Numbered from the stretch's first letter, positions 37,077 through 46,189 are shown. The stretch: DNA of 64,000 nucleotides from CALGFI01 sp963786805 (GCA_963786805.1 CAWBAK010000005.1:310001-374000), one strand, 5' to 3'. The notes: generated from the sequence alone by a model not told the origin. Numbers and translations are program-made.

Positions 37077-37665
37077 TCACTCGAGGTCGGCCGGCTTCGT
37101 CGACGTCGAACAGGGTTCGACGGTCGGGGTCAAGGGCGTGCCACGTGGCCTCGTCGACGATCGCGACCCGAAGGGCGTCCAGGAGATCGCGCAGCCGGCG
37201 GCGACCCGAGTCGAGCAACGCATGCGCCGCGTCGCGCGCGCTTTCGACACGGAGTACGGCGGGCAACGGGCGGAACCCGTCGCCGTCGGCAAGGACCACG
37301 GCTTCGACGGGCGCCTCCACCGCGACCTTCAACAACTCCAGGAGCACCGGAAGTTGGAGATCCGGCATGTCGCCGCCGGCGAGGAGCGCGAGCTCGGTGC
37401 GCACGGCCGAGAGTCCCGTGTACGCGCCGGCGAGCGGCCCTTCGCCTTCGCGCGCATCGCGGACGATGCCGGCCGGCGCCCCGAGCGGAAGCGGCGGCTC
37501 CTCGGCATCGGGCGCGATGACGACCACGACGTCGTCGCACACCTCGGCGAGCCGGAGCACGACGTGGTGGAGCAGTGGCATACCGCGATAGGGCTCGGAG
37601 AGCTTGTCGCGTCCGAATCGCGTCGATCGTCCTCCGGCGAGGACGATCCCGGTCGCGTCAGACAG
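37077..37665 (-). CDS. mobA: Molybdenum cofactor guanylyltransferase, C-terminal frameshift
   Basis: About 195 residues. GTP-dependent enzyme that attaches GMP to molybdopterin to give the MGD form needed by formate dehydrogenase. The N-terminal nucleotide-binding signature GIVLAGGRSTRFGRDK, the LAGGDMPDLQ metal site and GFRPLPAVLR are clear. An extra base near 37096 displaces the last residues; corrected, the protein ends with PADLE at 37077, the usual MobA terminus. It has no standard start: CTG 37665 is the likeliest and overlaps the stop of the Fe-S gene. It is the last gene of the formate dehydrogenase operon, a logical place. Confidence 0.83.
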
Positions 37666-38671
37666 GCTGATCTCCCGGCGAGGGCGGCACCGCGCGATCG
37701 GCCTCGGTCTCGGCCGTCTGCGCGCTCGGGACCGGCGCGCGATTCTGCACGAACTGGAACCCGAAGCGACCCTTGATGCACAGGTGTCCGTTCGTGACCG
37801 AGTGGTCCCACGGCGAGGTCACCTTCACGATGGTGTTGTCCTGCACGTGGACCTCGAGGTCGCATCCGACGCCGCAGTACGGACAGATCGTCTCGGTCAT
37901 CGCTCTGCTGCGTCTCGTCCCACGTGCCTTCCTGCCGCATCTCGTGCTCGCTCCGGAACATCAAGCGCGCCGGTCGGACAGACCCCGATGCAGTTGCCGC
38001 AGTAGACGCATGCCGACTCCGGCAGCGCCGACGTCGAACTCGGTCGAGATCCGGGCGTCGAAGCCGCGGCCGGCGACCGCGATCGCGAACGTGTTCTGGG
38101 CGTCGACGCCACACGCCTCGACGCACTTGTAGCAGAGGATGCAGCGCGAGTAGTCGCGAACGTACAGGTCGTTGTCGACCTTGACCGGCTGGTCGACGGT
38201 CTCGGCGACGGCGCCCTCCGGCTCGTGGTGATGGCCCGCATGCCGGGCGTCGCGCTCCCCCGCGCTCGCAGGTTCCATCGCCGGCCCGTACCGCGCGGGG
38301 TCGGCCTCGTAACTCTCCATCCAGCGGGTCACCGCGGCGTCCGCGAGGCCGAGGTCGACCGTCGACCCGAGGAACTCGAGCACCATCCGCCGCGAGTGCC
38401 GGACCCGCTCGGTGTCGGTCTTGACCTTCATGCCCTCCTCGACCTTCCGCGCGCACGAGGGCACGAGCACGCGCGCGCCCTCGAGCTCGACGACGCACAC
38501 GCGACAGGCGTTCACCGGCGTCAGGTTCTCCGCGTAGCAGAGGGTGGGCGTGTCGACGCCCTTCGAGCGGAGCGCGTCCAGGATCGTGGTGCCCTCGGCG
38601 ACCCGGATCGTCTCGCCGTCGATCTCGAGGTCGAGCAGGCGTCGCGGCGGCGCGAGCGGCATCACGGTCAT
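37658..38671 (-). CDS. Formate dehydrogenase Fe-S module (split-off N-terminus of alpha subunit), frameshifted
   Basis: About 335 residues. Order: [2Fe-2S] ferredoxin domain (TLCYAENLTPVNACRVCVVE), NuoG-type His/Cys region, two [4Fe-4S] clusters (CILCYKCVEACG and CVYCGNCIGVCPTGAL), then the Fe4S4 domain of molybdopterin oxidoreductases (ICPYCGVGCDLEVHVQDN, HLCIKGRFGFQFV). In ordinary NAD-dependent enzymes this is the N-terminal third of the catalytic subunit; here it ends by a stop after the Fe4S4 domain. Three single-base changes (near 38036, 37964 and 37902) interrupt it, but the last restores the first frame. ATG 38671 overlaps the stop of the NuoF-like gene. It wires electrons from the Mo site to the NuoE/F diaphorase pair. 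Confidence 0.8.
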
Positions 38672-40039
38672 CGAGCACCGTTCCCATCGAAGACGCCGAG
38701 CCGCGCGATGGCCGACTCGACGGCGTTCGCCGCGAGCTGACCCAGTCCGCAGATCGACGCATCCTTCATGACCTGCCCGATCTCGCCGATCAGTGCCAGC
38801 TCGTCCTGGCGGGACCCGATCGGCCGATCCTTCACGAGCCGGTGGAGCGCCTCTTCCTGGCGAACGGTGCCGACGCGGCACGGCACGCACTGCCCGCACG
38901 ACTCGTCGCGGAAGAAGGCCGCGATCCGGAGCACGATCTCGGCGAGGTTCACCGTGTCGTCGAAGAGCATCACGACGCCCGAGCCGAGCGTCGTGCCGGC
39001 GGCCTTCGAGTCCTCGAACGTGAGCTTGAGCCCGAGGTCCTCGGGCCCGACGAAGACACCGGCGGCCCCGCCGAGCAGCACCGCCTTCAGCTCGCGACCG
39101 CCCCGCACCCCACCGGCGAGCGCGATCAGCTCGCCGAGCGTCATGCCGTGCTCGACCTCGTACACGCCGGGGGTCTCGACGCACCCGGACAGGCAGAACA
39201 GTCGCGTGCCCGTCGAATCCGGCGTGCCGAGCTTCGCGTACTCGAGGCCGCCCATCGAGAGCACCTCGAGCACGTTCACGAGGGTCTCGACGTTGTTGAT
39301 ACCGGTCGGCTTGCCGAACAGGCCCTTCTCGACGGGGAACGGTGGTTTGTTGCGCGGCTCGCCGCGCTTGCCCTCGATCGAGTTGAACAGCGAGGTCTCC
39401 TCGCCGCAGATGTACGCGCCGGCACCTCTCCGCAGTTCGACGTCGAAGGCGAAGCCCTCCCCCATCACGTCGTCGCCGAGGAAGCCTCGGGTGCGCGCCT
39501 GGTCGATCGCGTTCTCGAGCATCGAGGTCGCATGCGGGTACTCGCCCCGGATGTAGAGGAAGCCCTCCTCCGACCCGGTGGCGTAGCCGGCGATCGTCAG
39601 CGCCTCGATCACCGCGAAAGGATCGTGCTCCATCAGGACGCGGTCCTTGAAGGTGCCGGGCTCGGACTCGTCCGCGTTGCAGATGAAGTAATGCGGGCGG
39701 ACCGTCTGCCTCGCGACGGCTTCCCACTTCACGCCGGCGGGGAACGCCGCACCGCCTCGTCCGAGCAGCTTCGCGTCCTTCAGCTCGCGGATCACGCCGT
39801 CCGGACCGAGCTCGACCGCGCGCCGAAGCGCCTCGTACCCACCGTGCGCCCGGTAGTCGTCGAGCGACGTGGGATCGATGACACCGGCCCGGCGGAGGAG
39901 CCGGAGACGTTCGGGTGCCTCGATTCGGCCGCGGTGCATCGGTATCGGTTCGGTGCCGGTACTCGGGGCCCGATGAGGGGCCACGCGCTTCCTCCAACGC
40001 CTTCGTCGCCGTGGCGGGCGCGATCGTGACGTCGCTCAT
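38668..40039 (-). CDS. NuoF/FdsB-like NADH-binding flavoprotein subunit of formate dehydrogenase
   Basis: About 456 residues. The FMN/NADH domain shows KLLGRGGAAFPAGVKWEAV, CNADESEPGTFKDR, RGAGAYICGEETSLFNSIEG and the C-terminal [4Fe-4S] motif ESCGQCVPCRVGT. This is the subunit that transfers electrons to NAD+. One base is out of frame near 39986 between the short N-terminal segment (starting ATG 40039 in ATGA overlap with the NuoE-like stop) and the main frame. If that is real, translation could begin at GTG 39984 instead. It sits between NuoE-like and Fe-S module genes in the operon. Confidence 0.88.
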
Positions 40040-40523
40040 CCCCGCACGTCTGCACGAGGGCCGCAGGGCGCACGGTCGCAGAGCCCGAGGCACGGACTGC
40101 GGACGACGCTGACCGGCACCTTCGCCGCCGCTTCCTCCATGAGCGAGACGATCTCTTCCGCGCCCGCGATGCGGCACGCGATGTCGTCGCAGACGTGAAC
40201 GACCCGGCTGCGGTCGCGGTTCCGTCGAGAACAGCGCATAGAAGCTCGCGACCCCGTACGCCTCCGCCGGCGGGACGTCGAGCCGCTGGCTGACGTAGGT
40301 GAGCCCACCCTCGCTGATCCATCCCACGCCAGATTGCAGCGCATGGAGCGCCGGCAGCAGGAGGTGCGCGCCGCTCGCGGAGCTCGTGCCCGCCCCTCGA
40401 CACGTGGCCTTCGTTGGCGTCGCGTTCGCCGCCCGACCACCCGCTCTGCGGCGGGCCGAGCACCTCGTCGACGGCCTCGCGTTCGGCCGCGGTCGGCTGG
40501 GCCGCCATCAGACGGAGATCCAC
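40036..40523 (-). CDS. NuoE/FdsG-like [2Fe-2S] subunit of formate dehydrogenase, frameshifted
   Basis: About 160 residues in three frame pieces: an N-terminal part from GTG 40523 or ATG 40508 (MAAQPTAAEREAVDEVLG), a middle part (LLLPALHALQSGVGWISE, then PPAEAYGVASFYALF) and a C-terminal part (VVHVCDDIACRIAG and PCLGLCDRAPCG) holding the four [2Fe-2S] cysteines. Frame changes lie near 40405 and 40215. Domain order is that of NuoE, the partner of the NuoF-like flavoprotein. It is 10 bases downstream of the catalytic subunit. Confidence 0.8.
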
Positions 40524-40533
40524 GACACCTCCG

Positions 40534-42465
40534 TCACTCGCCCCCGCCACCGGCCGCGGCCGGCACGTCGAGCTTCTCGATCCGCACGGCCGTCGCCTTG
40601 AACTCGGCGGTTCCGGACTTGGGATCGGTGGCGTCGATCGTGAGCACGTTCGTCTCGACCTGGTCGGGGAAGTGCAGCGTCATGAAGACGAGCCCGAGCC
40701 GGAGCCCCCGGTCGACCCGGACGGGGACCTCGAGGGATCCGCGGCGCGAGGAGACCCGAACGACCTCGCCCTCGTCGAGGCCGAGCCGCTCGAGCTCCTC
40801 GGGCGACACGTCGATCGTCTCGCGGCGGCGCATCGGGGAGGAATAGCCGCTCGTCTGGACGCCCGTGTTGTACGAGTCCAGACGCCGGCCCGTCGTGAGC
40901 CGGAGCGGGAACTCCTCGGTGAGCTCGTCGACCGGCGGCTCGTGGACCGTGACGCTGAACGGCGCCGGCGTGCCGCGCTTCTCGGGGTCCTCCTCCCACA
41001 GGCGCGCGTGCAGGAACAGCGTGCCCGGATGATCCTCGGTCGGGCAGGGCCACTGGATCCCGCCGAGCTCCTCGAGGCGCTTCCACGACATCCCGGCGTG
41101 CATCGGCGAGAGCGTCCGAAGCTCCTCCCAGGCGTCGAGCGGCGTGACGTCGCCCCAGTCCATGCCGAGGCGCTTCGCGAGCTGCGCGATGATCCAGATG
41201 TCGTCCTTCGCCTGACCCGGAGGATCGAGCGCCTTGCGCACGCGTTGGACGCGCCGCTCGCTGTTGGTCACCGTCCCGTCGGACTCGAACGCCGAGTTCG
41301 CTGCCGGAAGCACGACGTCCGCCATCTCGGCGGTCCTCGTCAAGAAGATGTCCTGCACGATGAGCGTATCGAGGTTCGCGAGGAGCTTCTTCGCGTGATG
41401 GGCATCGGCCTCCGAGCTCGCGGGGTTCTCGCCGATGCAGTAGACCGACGTCAGCTCGCCCCGCTCCATCGCCTCGAACATGTCCGACAGATGCCAGCCT
41501 TTCTTGGGCGGGATCGGCCGGCCCCAGGCCTTCTCGAACTTCTCCCGCGCCGCCACGTCGGTCTCGATGTCCTGGAATCCCGGCAGCTTGTTCGGGATCG
41601 CGCCCATGTCGCCGCCGCCCTGGACGTTGTTCTGGCCGCGAAGCGGGTTCAGCCCGCTGCCGTAGCGCCCGACGTGTCCGGTCAGCAGGCCGAGGTTGAT
41701 CAGCGCGAGGACGTTGTCGACCGCATTGTGGTGCTCGGTGATGCCGAGCGTCCAACAGATGACCGCGCGGTCCGCCTTCGCGTAGGCGTGCGCCAGCTCG
41801 CGGATCGCGTCTGCCGGCACACCCGTCTCCGCCTCGCCCCGCTCGAGCGTCCAGTCCGTCACCGAATCGCGATAGGTCGCGAACCCCTCCGTGCCGCGTT
41901 CGATGAAGGCCTCGTTGTGCAGGCCGTTCTCGAGGATCTCGCGCGCGACGGCGTTCGAGAGCGCGATGTCGGAGCCGACGTCGATCCCGAGCCACAGGTC
42001 GGCCCACTCGGCCGAGGAGGTCCGCCGGGGGTCGACGACGATCAGCCGGGCGCCGCCCCGGACCGCCTTCAGGACGTGATGGAAGAAGATCGGATGCGTC
42101 TCTCGCGCATTCGACCCCCACAGCACGATGAGGTCGGTGTTGGCGACCTCCTCGTACGAGCTGGTCCCGCCTCCTGCTCCGAACACGGTCGCCAGACCGA
42201 CGACGCTGGGAGCGTGTCAGGTGCGGTTGCAGCTATCGATGTTGTTGCTGCCGAGGACCTGCCGGGAGAACTTCTGTGCGACGAAGTTCATCTCGTTCGT
42301 GGCCTTCGAGCAGCTGAACAGGCCGACCCCCCAGCCGGGGTTCGCATCCACCGCCGCCTGCAGACCCGAGGCGGCCCGATCGAGGGCCTCGTCCCAGGTC
42401 GCCGTGCGCAGACCGCCGTTCGAGCGGACCATCGGCTCGGTGAGTCGCACGAGCCCGTTCTTCAT
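40534..42465 (-). CDS. Formate dehydrogenase catalytic subunit, selenoprotein, lacking the N-terminal Fe-S module
   Basis: A 643-residue bis-MGD molybdenum (or tungsten) subunit oxidising formate or reducing CO2. Codon 83 is TGA at 42217-42219, in the active-site context NNIDSCNRT-Sec-HAPSVVGLATV, exactly where formate dehydrogenases have Cys/Sec followed by His; the frame continues intact to 40534. A SECIS-like hairpin follows the TGA. The protein starts at MKNGLVRLTEPMVRSNG (ATG 42465, RBS AAAGGAG), just after the point where the Fe4S4 domain would normally end, so that domain must come from the separate gene at 37.7-38.7 kb. Later motifs: GQNNVQGGGDMGA, LTTGRRLDSYNTG and a molydopterin-dinucleotide-binding C-terminus. 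Confidence 0.9.
42176..42219 (-). promoter_or_regulatory. Sec codon and SECIS-like hairpin in the formate dehydrogenase mRNA
   Basis: On the minus strand the TGA (42217-42219) is followed by a two-part hairpin: lower helix GCTCC/GGAGC, upper helix CGGTC/GACCG capped by TGGC. The top contains GGTCTGG, like the GGUCU of the E. coli fdhF SECIS apical loop. Position, size and loop content match bacterial SelB-binding elements, which must also encode protein. Confidence 0.75.
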
Positions 42466-42537
42466 CGAGCGTGCTCCTTTCACCGACCCTCGTTCGGACG
42501 CCATTCTAAGCCGACCCCTCGGGGGCGGCCGGGGGCG

Positions 42538-42696
42538 CTACTCCCGGTCCTGGAGTGTCCAGATGCCGATCGCCACCAGGAGCACGCCGGCGACGAAGAG
42601 CGCCAGGCCGGAGACGAGGCCCTCGAACAGGACGTATCCCAGGAAACCGAGGACCGCGACCGCGATCGCCGCGGCGTTCGCCGAGCGACCGCCCAT
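42538..42696 (-). CDS. Small membrane protein between fdhD and formate dehydrogenase
   Basis: About 52 residues from ATG 42696 (an upstream TTG at 42735 would add 13). Two hydrophobic segments (AAAIAVAVLGFLGYVLF and GLALFVAGVLLVAIGIW) fill almost the whole protein, which ends in TLQDRE. It lies in the same direction between fdhD and the catalytic subunit gene. I do not recognise a family; it might anchor the complex at the membrane, or be unrelated. Confidence 0.55.
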   Translation of the reverse strand: MGGRSANAAAIAVAVLGFLGYVLFEGLVSGLALFVAGVLLVAIGIWTLQDRE

Positions 42697-42765
42697 CTCT
42701 CCGGGTAGATACTCGGCCCGCCGCCGCTGCGTCAACCGCCGTAGGTCGACCGGGGACGAGGCGAT

Positions 42766-43608
42766 CTAGACGAGGACGCGCTCGGGGTGCGTGTAGACGT
42801 TGAATCGCTGCTCGCGAACGAACCCGACGAGCGTCATCCCCATGCGCTCGGCCGCCTCGACGGCGAGCGAGGACGGCGCCCCGACCGCCGTGATCACGGG
42901 GATCCCGGCGCGAGCCGCCTTCTGCACGATCTCGAACCCGATCCGCCCGGAGACTTGGAGCACGCGCTCGGAGAGGGGGAGGTCGCCGGCCAGCAACCCT
43001 TGCCCCACGATCTTGTCGACGGCGTTGTGCCTGCCGACGTCCTCGCGGAGCGCGAGGAGCTTGCCCCCGGGCGCGAAGAGGCCCGCCGCGTGGAGCCCTC
43101 CGGTCTGCTCGAACACGCGCTGCGCCTTGCGGAGCGCGTCGGGCATGGCGGTGATCGCCTCGCCCTGTACCTCGGGCCCCGGCGCGATCGGCGCGCAGTG
43201 CACCTCGACGTCGTCGAGCGTGGCCTTCCCGCAGATCCCGCAGGACGAGCTCGCGAAGAAGTTCCGCCGCAGCACCGTGGCGTCGAACGGGCGCGAAAGC
43301 TCCACGGTGACCACGTTGTAGTGCTGCTCCTCGGGCTCGAGGTCCTCGCAGTAGGACACGCGGCGAACCTCGTCGCGAGATGAGATCAACCCCTCCGTGT
43401 ACAAGAACCCGACGGCGAGCTCAAAGTCGCTCCCGGGGGTCCGCATCGTCACGGCGACCGCGACGGCCTCCTGGCCGGAGCCCTCGACGCGGATCTCCAT
43501 CGGCTCCTCCGCCGCGAGCACGTCGGGGCGCTCCACCTTGCTTCCGGCGTCGACGGCAAGGGCTCGGACTCGAGCGACGTTGCGCCGGATCGGAACGGCT
43601 TCGGCCAT
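42766..43608 (-). CDS. fdhD: Formate dehydrogenase accessory sulfurtransferase
   Basis: A 280-residue FdhD protein that delivers sulfur from a cysteine desulfurase to the molybdenum cofactor of formate dehydrogenase; without it the enzyme is inactive. The essential cysteine pair is in SSSCGICGKA (Cys123, Cys126). TPGSDFELAVGFLYTEGLI, TGGLHAAGLF, REDVGRHNAVDKIVG and VSGRIGFEIVQKAARAGIP are characteristic. Its ATG follows GATAAT by 6 bases, so the mRNA is probably leaderless. First gene of the formate dehydrogenase block, divergent from formate-THF ligase. Confidence 0.95.
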   Translation of the reverse strand: MAEAVPIRRNVARVRALAVDAGSKVERPDVLAAEEPMEIRVEGSGQEAVAVAVTMRTPGSDFELAVGFLYTEGLISSRDEVRRVSYCEDLEPEEQHYNVVTVELSRPFDATVLRRNFFASSSCGICGKATLDDVEVHCAPIAPGPEVQGEAITAMPDALRKAQRVFEQTGGLHAAGLFAPGGKLLALREDVGRHNAVDKIVGQGLLAGDLPLSERVLQVSGRIGFEIVQKAARAGIPVITAVGAPSSLAVEAAERMGMTLVGFVREQRFNVYTHPERVLV

Positions 43609-43614
43609 GGACCC

Positions 43615-43620
43615 ATTATC
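43615..43620 (-). promoter_or_regulatory. Putative -10 box, leaderless fdhD
   Basis: GATAAT on the minus strand is 6 bases from the fdhD start. The 15-bp repeat array begins 15 bases further upstream, covering the -35 area and beyond. Confidence 0.5.
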
Positions 43621-43634
43621 GGCCCGCGGACGGC

Positions 43635-43718
43635 GTGCGGTCCCGGCGCGTGCGGTCCCGGCGCGTGCGGTCCCGGCGCGTGCGGTCCCGGCGCGTGCGG
43701 TCCCGGCGCGTGCGGTTC
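43635..43718. repeat. 15-bp tandem repeats in the fdhD/fhs divergent promoter
   Basis: Five perfect, back-to-back copies of GTGCGGTCCCGGCGC (43635-43709) and a partial sixth. They occupy the gap between fdhD and formate-THF ligase, flanked by the fdhD -10 box on one side and a TAAGCT box (43736-43741) on the other. A period of 15 bases, near one and a half helical turns, is compatible with cooperative binding of a regulator; simple slippage expansion is the alternative. Confidence 0.85.
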
Positions 43719-43778
43719 CGAACCGGGGCTCGGGGTAAGCTCAGCGCTCTTGAACGGCCGGTCAGGGGGTGTTCACGG

Positions 43779-45449
43779 ATGAAGAGCGGGCTCGAGATCG
43801 CGCAGGAGGCCGTGCTGCGGCCGATCGCGGAGGTCGCCGCCGATGCGGGCATCCTCGCGGACGAGCTCGAGCTCTTCGGACGCTATCGGGCGAAGGTGTC
43901 GTCCTCGGTCTTCGAGCGCCTGTCCGACCGGCCCGACGGCAAGCTCATCATCACGACGGCGATCACCCCGACGAAGGCGGGCGAGGGCAAGACCACCACG
44001 TCGATCTCGCTCACGCAGGGCCTCGGCAAGATCGGCAAGAGCGTGATGCTCTGCCTGCGCGAGCCCTCGATGGGCCCGGTCTTCGGGATCAAGGGCGGCG
44101 GGACCGGCGGCGGCTTCGCCCAGATCGTCCCGATGGAGGACATCAACCTTCACTTCAACGGCGACTTCCACGCCGTGACGGCGGCCCACAACCTGCTCGC
44201 GGCGGCCCTCGACGCTTCCCTGTATCACGGGAACCCGCTCGAGATCGACCCGGCGACGATCACGTGGCCCCGGACGCTGGACGTGAACGACCGAGAACTC
44301 CGCTACACGGTGGTCGGTCTTGGCGGAAGGGCCCACGGCGTCCCTCGCGAGAACCAGTTCGTGATCACCGCCGCGTCCGAGGTGATGGCGGTGTTCGCGC
44401 TCGCCTCCGACGTCCGCGACCTGCGGACACGGCTCGGGCGGATCGTCGTGGCGGAGACCCGGGACGGCGATCCCGTCGTCGCCGAGGACCTGAAGGTCGC
44501 GGGCGCGATGACGGTCGTCATGAAGGACGCGATGAAACCGAACCTCGTGCAGACGCTCGAGGGACAGCCCGTCCTCGTGCACGCCGGTCCCTTCGGCAAC
44601 ATCGCCCATGCGAACAACTCGATCATCGAGGACCGCATCGCGCTCAAGCTCGCCGACTACGTCGTCACCGAAGGTGGCTTCGCGTCCGACCTCGGGTTCC
44701 AGAAGTTCTGCGACATCGTCTGCCGCGTCGGCCGCCTCACGCCGAGTGCGGCGGTCCTGGTGACCACGGTCCGCGCGACGAAGTCGCACGGCGGCGTCCC
44801 CTTCGCCGAGCTCGCCGTGCCCGATCTCGCGGCGGTCGAACGGGGCATCGAGAACCTCGCCGCGCACATCGGGATCGTCCGCCAGTACGGGCTCCCCTGC
44901 GTCGTCGCCGTCAACCGCTTCCCGACGGACGGCGATGCCGAGATCGAGCTGCTCGAGCGGCTCGCGAAACAGGCCGGGGCCGAGAACGTCGTGGTCAACG
45001 AGGGGTTCTCGCGAGGCGGGGAAGGCGCCGTCGACCTCGCGAACGCCGTCGTCGACGCGGCCGAGCAGCCGAGCGCCTTCTCGACCCTCACCCCCGACGG
45101 AACACCGATCCGGGACCAGATCGAGGCGATCGCTCGCCGGCTGTACGGGGCCGACGGCGTGGACTACCTCCCCCAGGCCGAGAAGGACATCGCGCGGATG
45201 CAGACGCTCGGGATGGGCGATGCGCCCGTGTGCATGGCCAAGACCCATCTCTCGCTCTCGCACGACCCCACGCTCCTGAACCGGCCGGCGGGGTTCCGGC
45301 TGCCCGTGCGCGGCGTGGTCCCGAGCGCGGGCGCGGGCTTCGTCGTCGTCCTGTGCGGGGACATGCAGCGCATGCCGGGTCTCGGGAAGACACCGGCCTT
45401 CATGGGGGTCGACATCGACGACGAGGGGCGCACGGTCGGGCTGTTCTGA
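43779..45449 (+). CDS. fhs: Formate-tetrahydrofolate ligase
   Basis: A 556-residue enzyme making 10-formyl-THF from formate, THF and ATP. The nucleotide-binding PTKAGEGKTTTSISLTQGL is at residues 64-82; LREPSMGPVFGIKGGGTGGG, FNGDFHAVTAAHNLL, GFASDLGFQKFCDIVCR and the C-terminal PGLGKTPAFMGVDID are family signatures. ATG 43779 has an AGGGGG ribosome binding site. Placed back-to-back with the formate dehydrogenase block, it can consume formate produced from CO2, or run in reverse to yield ATP from formyl-THF. Confidence 0.96.
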   Translation: MKSGLEIAQEAVLRPIAEVAADAGILADELELFGRYRAKVSSSVFERLSDRPDGKLIITTAITPTKAGEGKTTTSISLTQGLGKIGKSVMLCLREPSMGPVFGIKGGGTGGGFAQIVPMEDINLHFNGDFHAVTAAHNLLAAALDASLYHGNPLEIDPATITWPRTLDVNDRELRYTVVGLGGRAHGVPRENQFVITAASEVMAVFALASDVRDLRTRLGRIVVAETRDGDPVVAEDLKVAGAMTVVMKDAMKPNLVQTLEGQPVLVHAGPFGNIAHANNSIIEDRIALKLADYVVTEGGFASDLGFQKFCDIVCRVGRLTPSAAVLVTTVRATKSHGGVPFAELAVPDLAAVERGIENLAAHIGIVRQYGLPCVVAVNRFPTDGDAEIELLERLAKQAGAENVVVNEGFSRGGEGAVDLANAVVDAAEQPSAFSTLTPDGTPIRDQIEAIARRLYGADGVDYLPQAEKDIARMQTLGMGDAPVCMAKTHLSLSHDPTLLNRPAGFRLPVRGVVPSAGAGFVVVLCGDMQRMPGLGKTPAFMGVDIDDEGRTVGLF

Positions 45450-45462
45450 ATCGCGCTGACGT

Positions 45463-45855
45463 TCAGTCGAGCAGGGCGATCGCTTCGATCTCGACGAGCT
45501 GTCCCCGATAGCCGAGCGTCGGTACCCCGACGAGCGTGCTCGGCGCGCTCCCGATCGCCGAGGAACGCACGACCTGCCAGACCGCGCTTTGCGTGTCGTA
45601 GCTCGCCCCGGCCACGTAGACCGTGGTCTTCGCCACGTCCTCGGCGCGAGCTCCGCCGGTCTCGAGCTGGATGAGCAGGTTGCCGATCACGCGCTCGGCC
45701 TGGGCGAGCGCGTCACCCTCGCCGACGAGGTTCCCATCGGCGTCCAGCGGGACAGCACCGGCCGTGAACACGATCGTGCCGCCGCTGGCCACGGCGACAT
45801 GGGAATAGCCGGGGGGCGGGGCGAGCGTCTCGGCGTTCCGGAGCTGGACGGCCAC
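45463..45855 (-). CDS. RidA-family enamine/imine deaminase
   Basis: A 130-residue YjgF/YER057c/UK114 protein. Conserved pieces: GYSHVAVASGGTIVFTAGAVPLDADGNLVGEGDALAQAERVIGNL is read here in shorter blocks, and the C-terminal PSTLVGVPTLGYRGQLVEIEA gives the active-site Arg and Glu region. RidA hydrolyses reactive enamines from PLP enzymes. It is coupled to the preceding small zinc-binding gene with a 3-base gap, and converges with fhs. Confidence 0.92.
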   Translation of the reverse strand: MAVQLRNAETLAPPPGYSHVAVASGGTIVFTAGAVPLDADGNLVGEGDALAQAERVIGNLLIQLETGGARAEDVAKTTVYVAGASYDTQSAVWQVVRSSAIGSAPSTLVGVPTLGYRGQLVEIEAIALLD

Positions 45856-45858
45856 GGA

Positions 45859-46050
45859 TCAGCCGGCCATCTGCGCGGGACCCTCGACCTGGATCCACTC
45901 GGCGCGCGTGATCGCCTCGTTCCGGTCGAAGTCGAAGACCCCTCTCCACGGCACGGCCTCCCACGTGGCTCCGCAGTCGGCACAGACCCACAGCGACATC
46001 GTCCTGGGCGCGTCGTCTCCGCGCGGCGGTGCGCACGTGTGCAGCGGCAT
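45859..46050 (-). CDS. Small cysteine-containing protein (CADCG motif)
   Basis: A 63-residue protein with LWVCADCGATWE, half a zinc ribbon, and an isolated Cys/His pair near its N-terminus (MPLHTCAPP). The C-terminal half is acidic and aromatic (WRGVFDFDRNEAITRAEWIQ). ATG 46050 has a strong GGGGGAGG ribosome binding site 6 bases upstream, which decides the start. It lies 3 bases before ridA in the same direction. No family recognised. Confidence 0.62.
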   Translation of the reverse strand: MPLHTCAPPRGDDAPRTMSLWVCADCGATWEAVPWRGVFDFDRNEAITRAEWIQVEGPAQMAG

Positions 46051-46189
46051 CCCCAACCTCCCCCGATCACAGGAACCCGAATCACACGGATGTGATTACC
46101 GGAGTGTAACTCAGGGATGCGACCGGTTCCAGCCGACTGAGGAGACCGGATCCAGGCACGGATGGCTTCGGCGACCCGGGTGCCGGAGG

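Noticed and set aside
37110..37126. GTCGAACAGGGTTCGAC, a LexA-box-like palindrome
   Set aside because: Its spacer is three bases, not four, and it lies inside mobA coding sequence; not a convincing operator.
42217..42219. Premature stop (pseudogene) in formate dehydrogenase
   Set aside because: The TGA is at the catalytic Sec position, the frame continues, and a SECIS-like hairpin follows; recoding explains it better.
40414..42708. 764-codon plus-strand frame opposite the formate dehydrogenase gene
   Set aside because: Antisense shadow; the minus strand has clear catalytic motifs, including the Sec site.
43635..43718. CRISPR array
   Set aside because: The 15-base units are directly adjacent, with no spacers; it is a simple tandem repeat.
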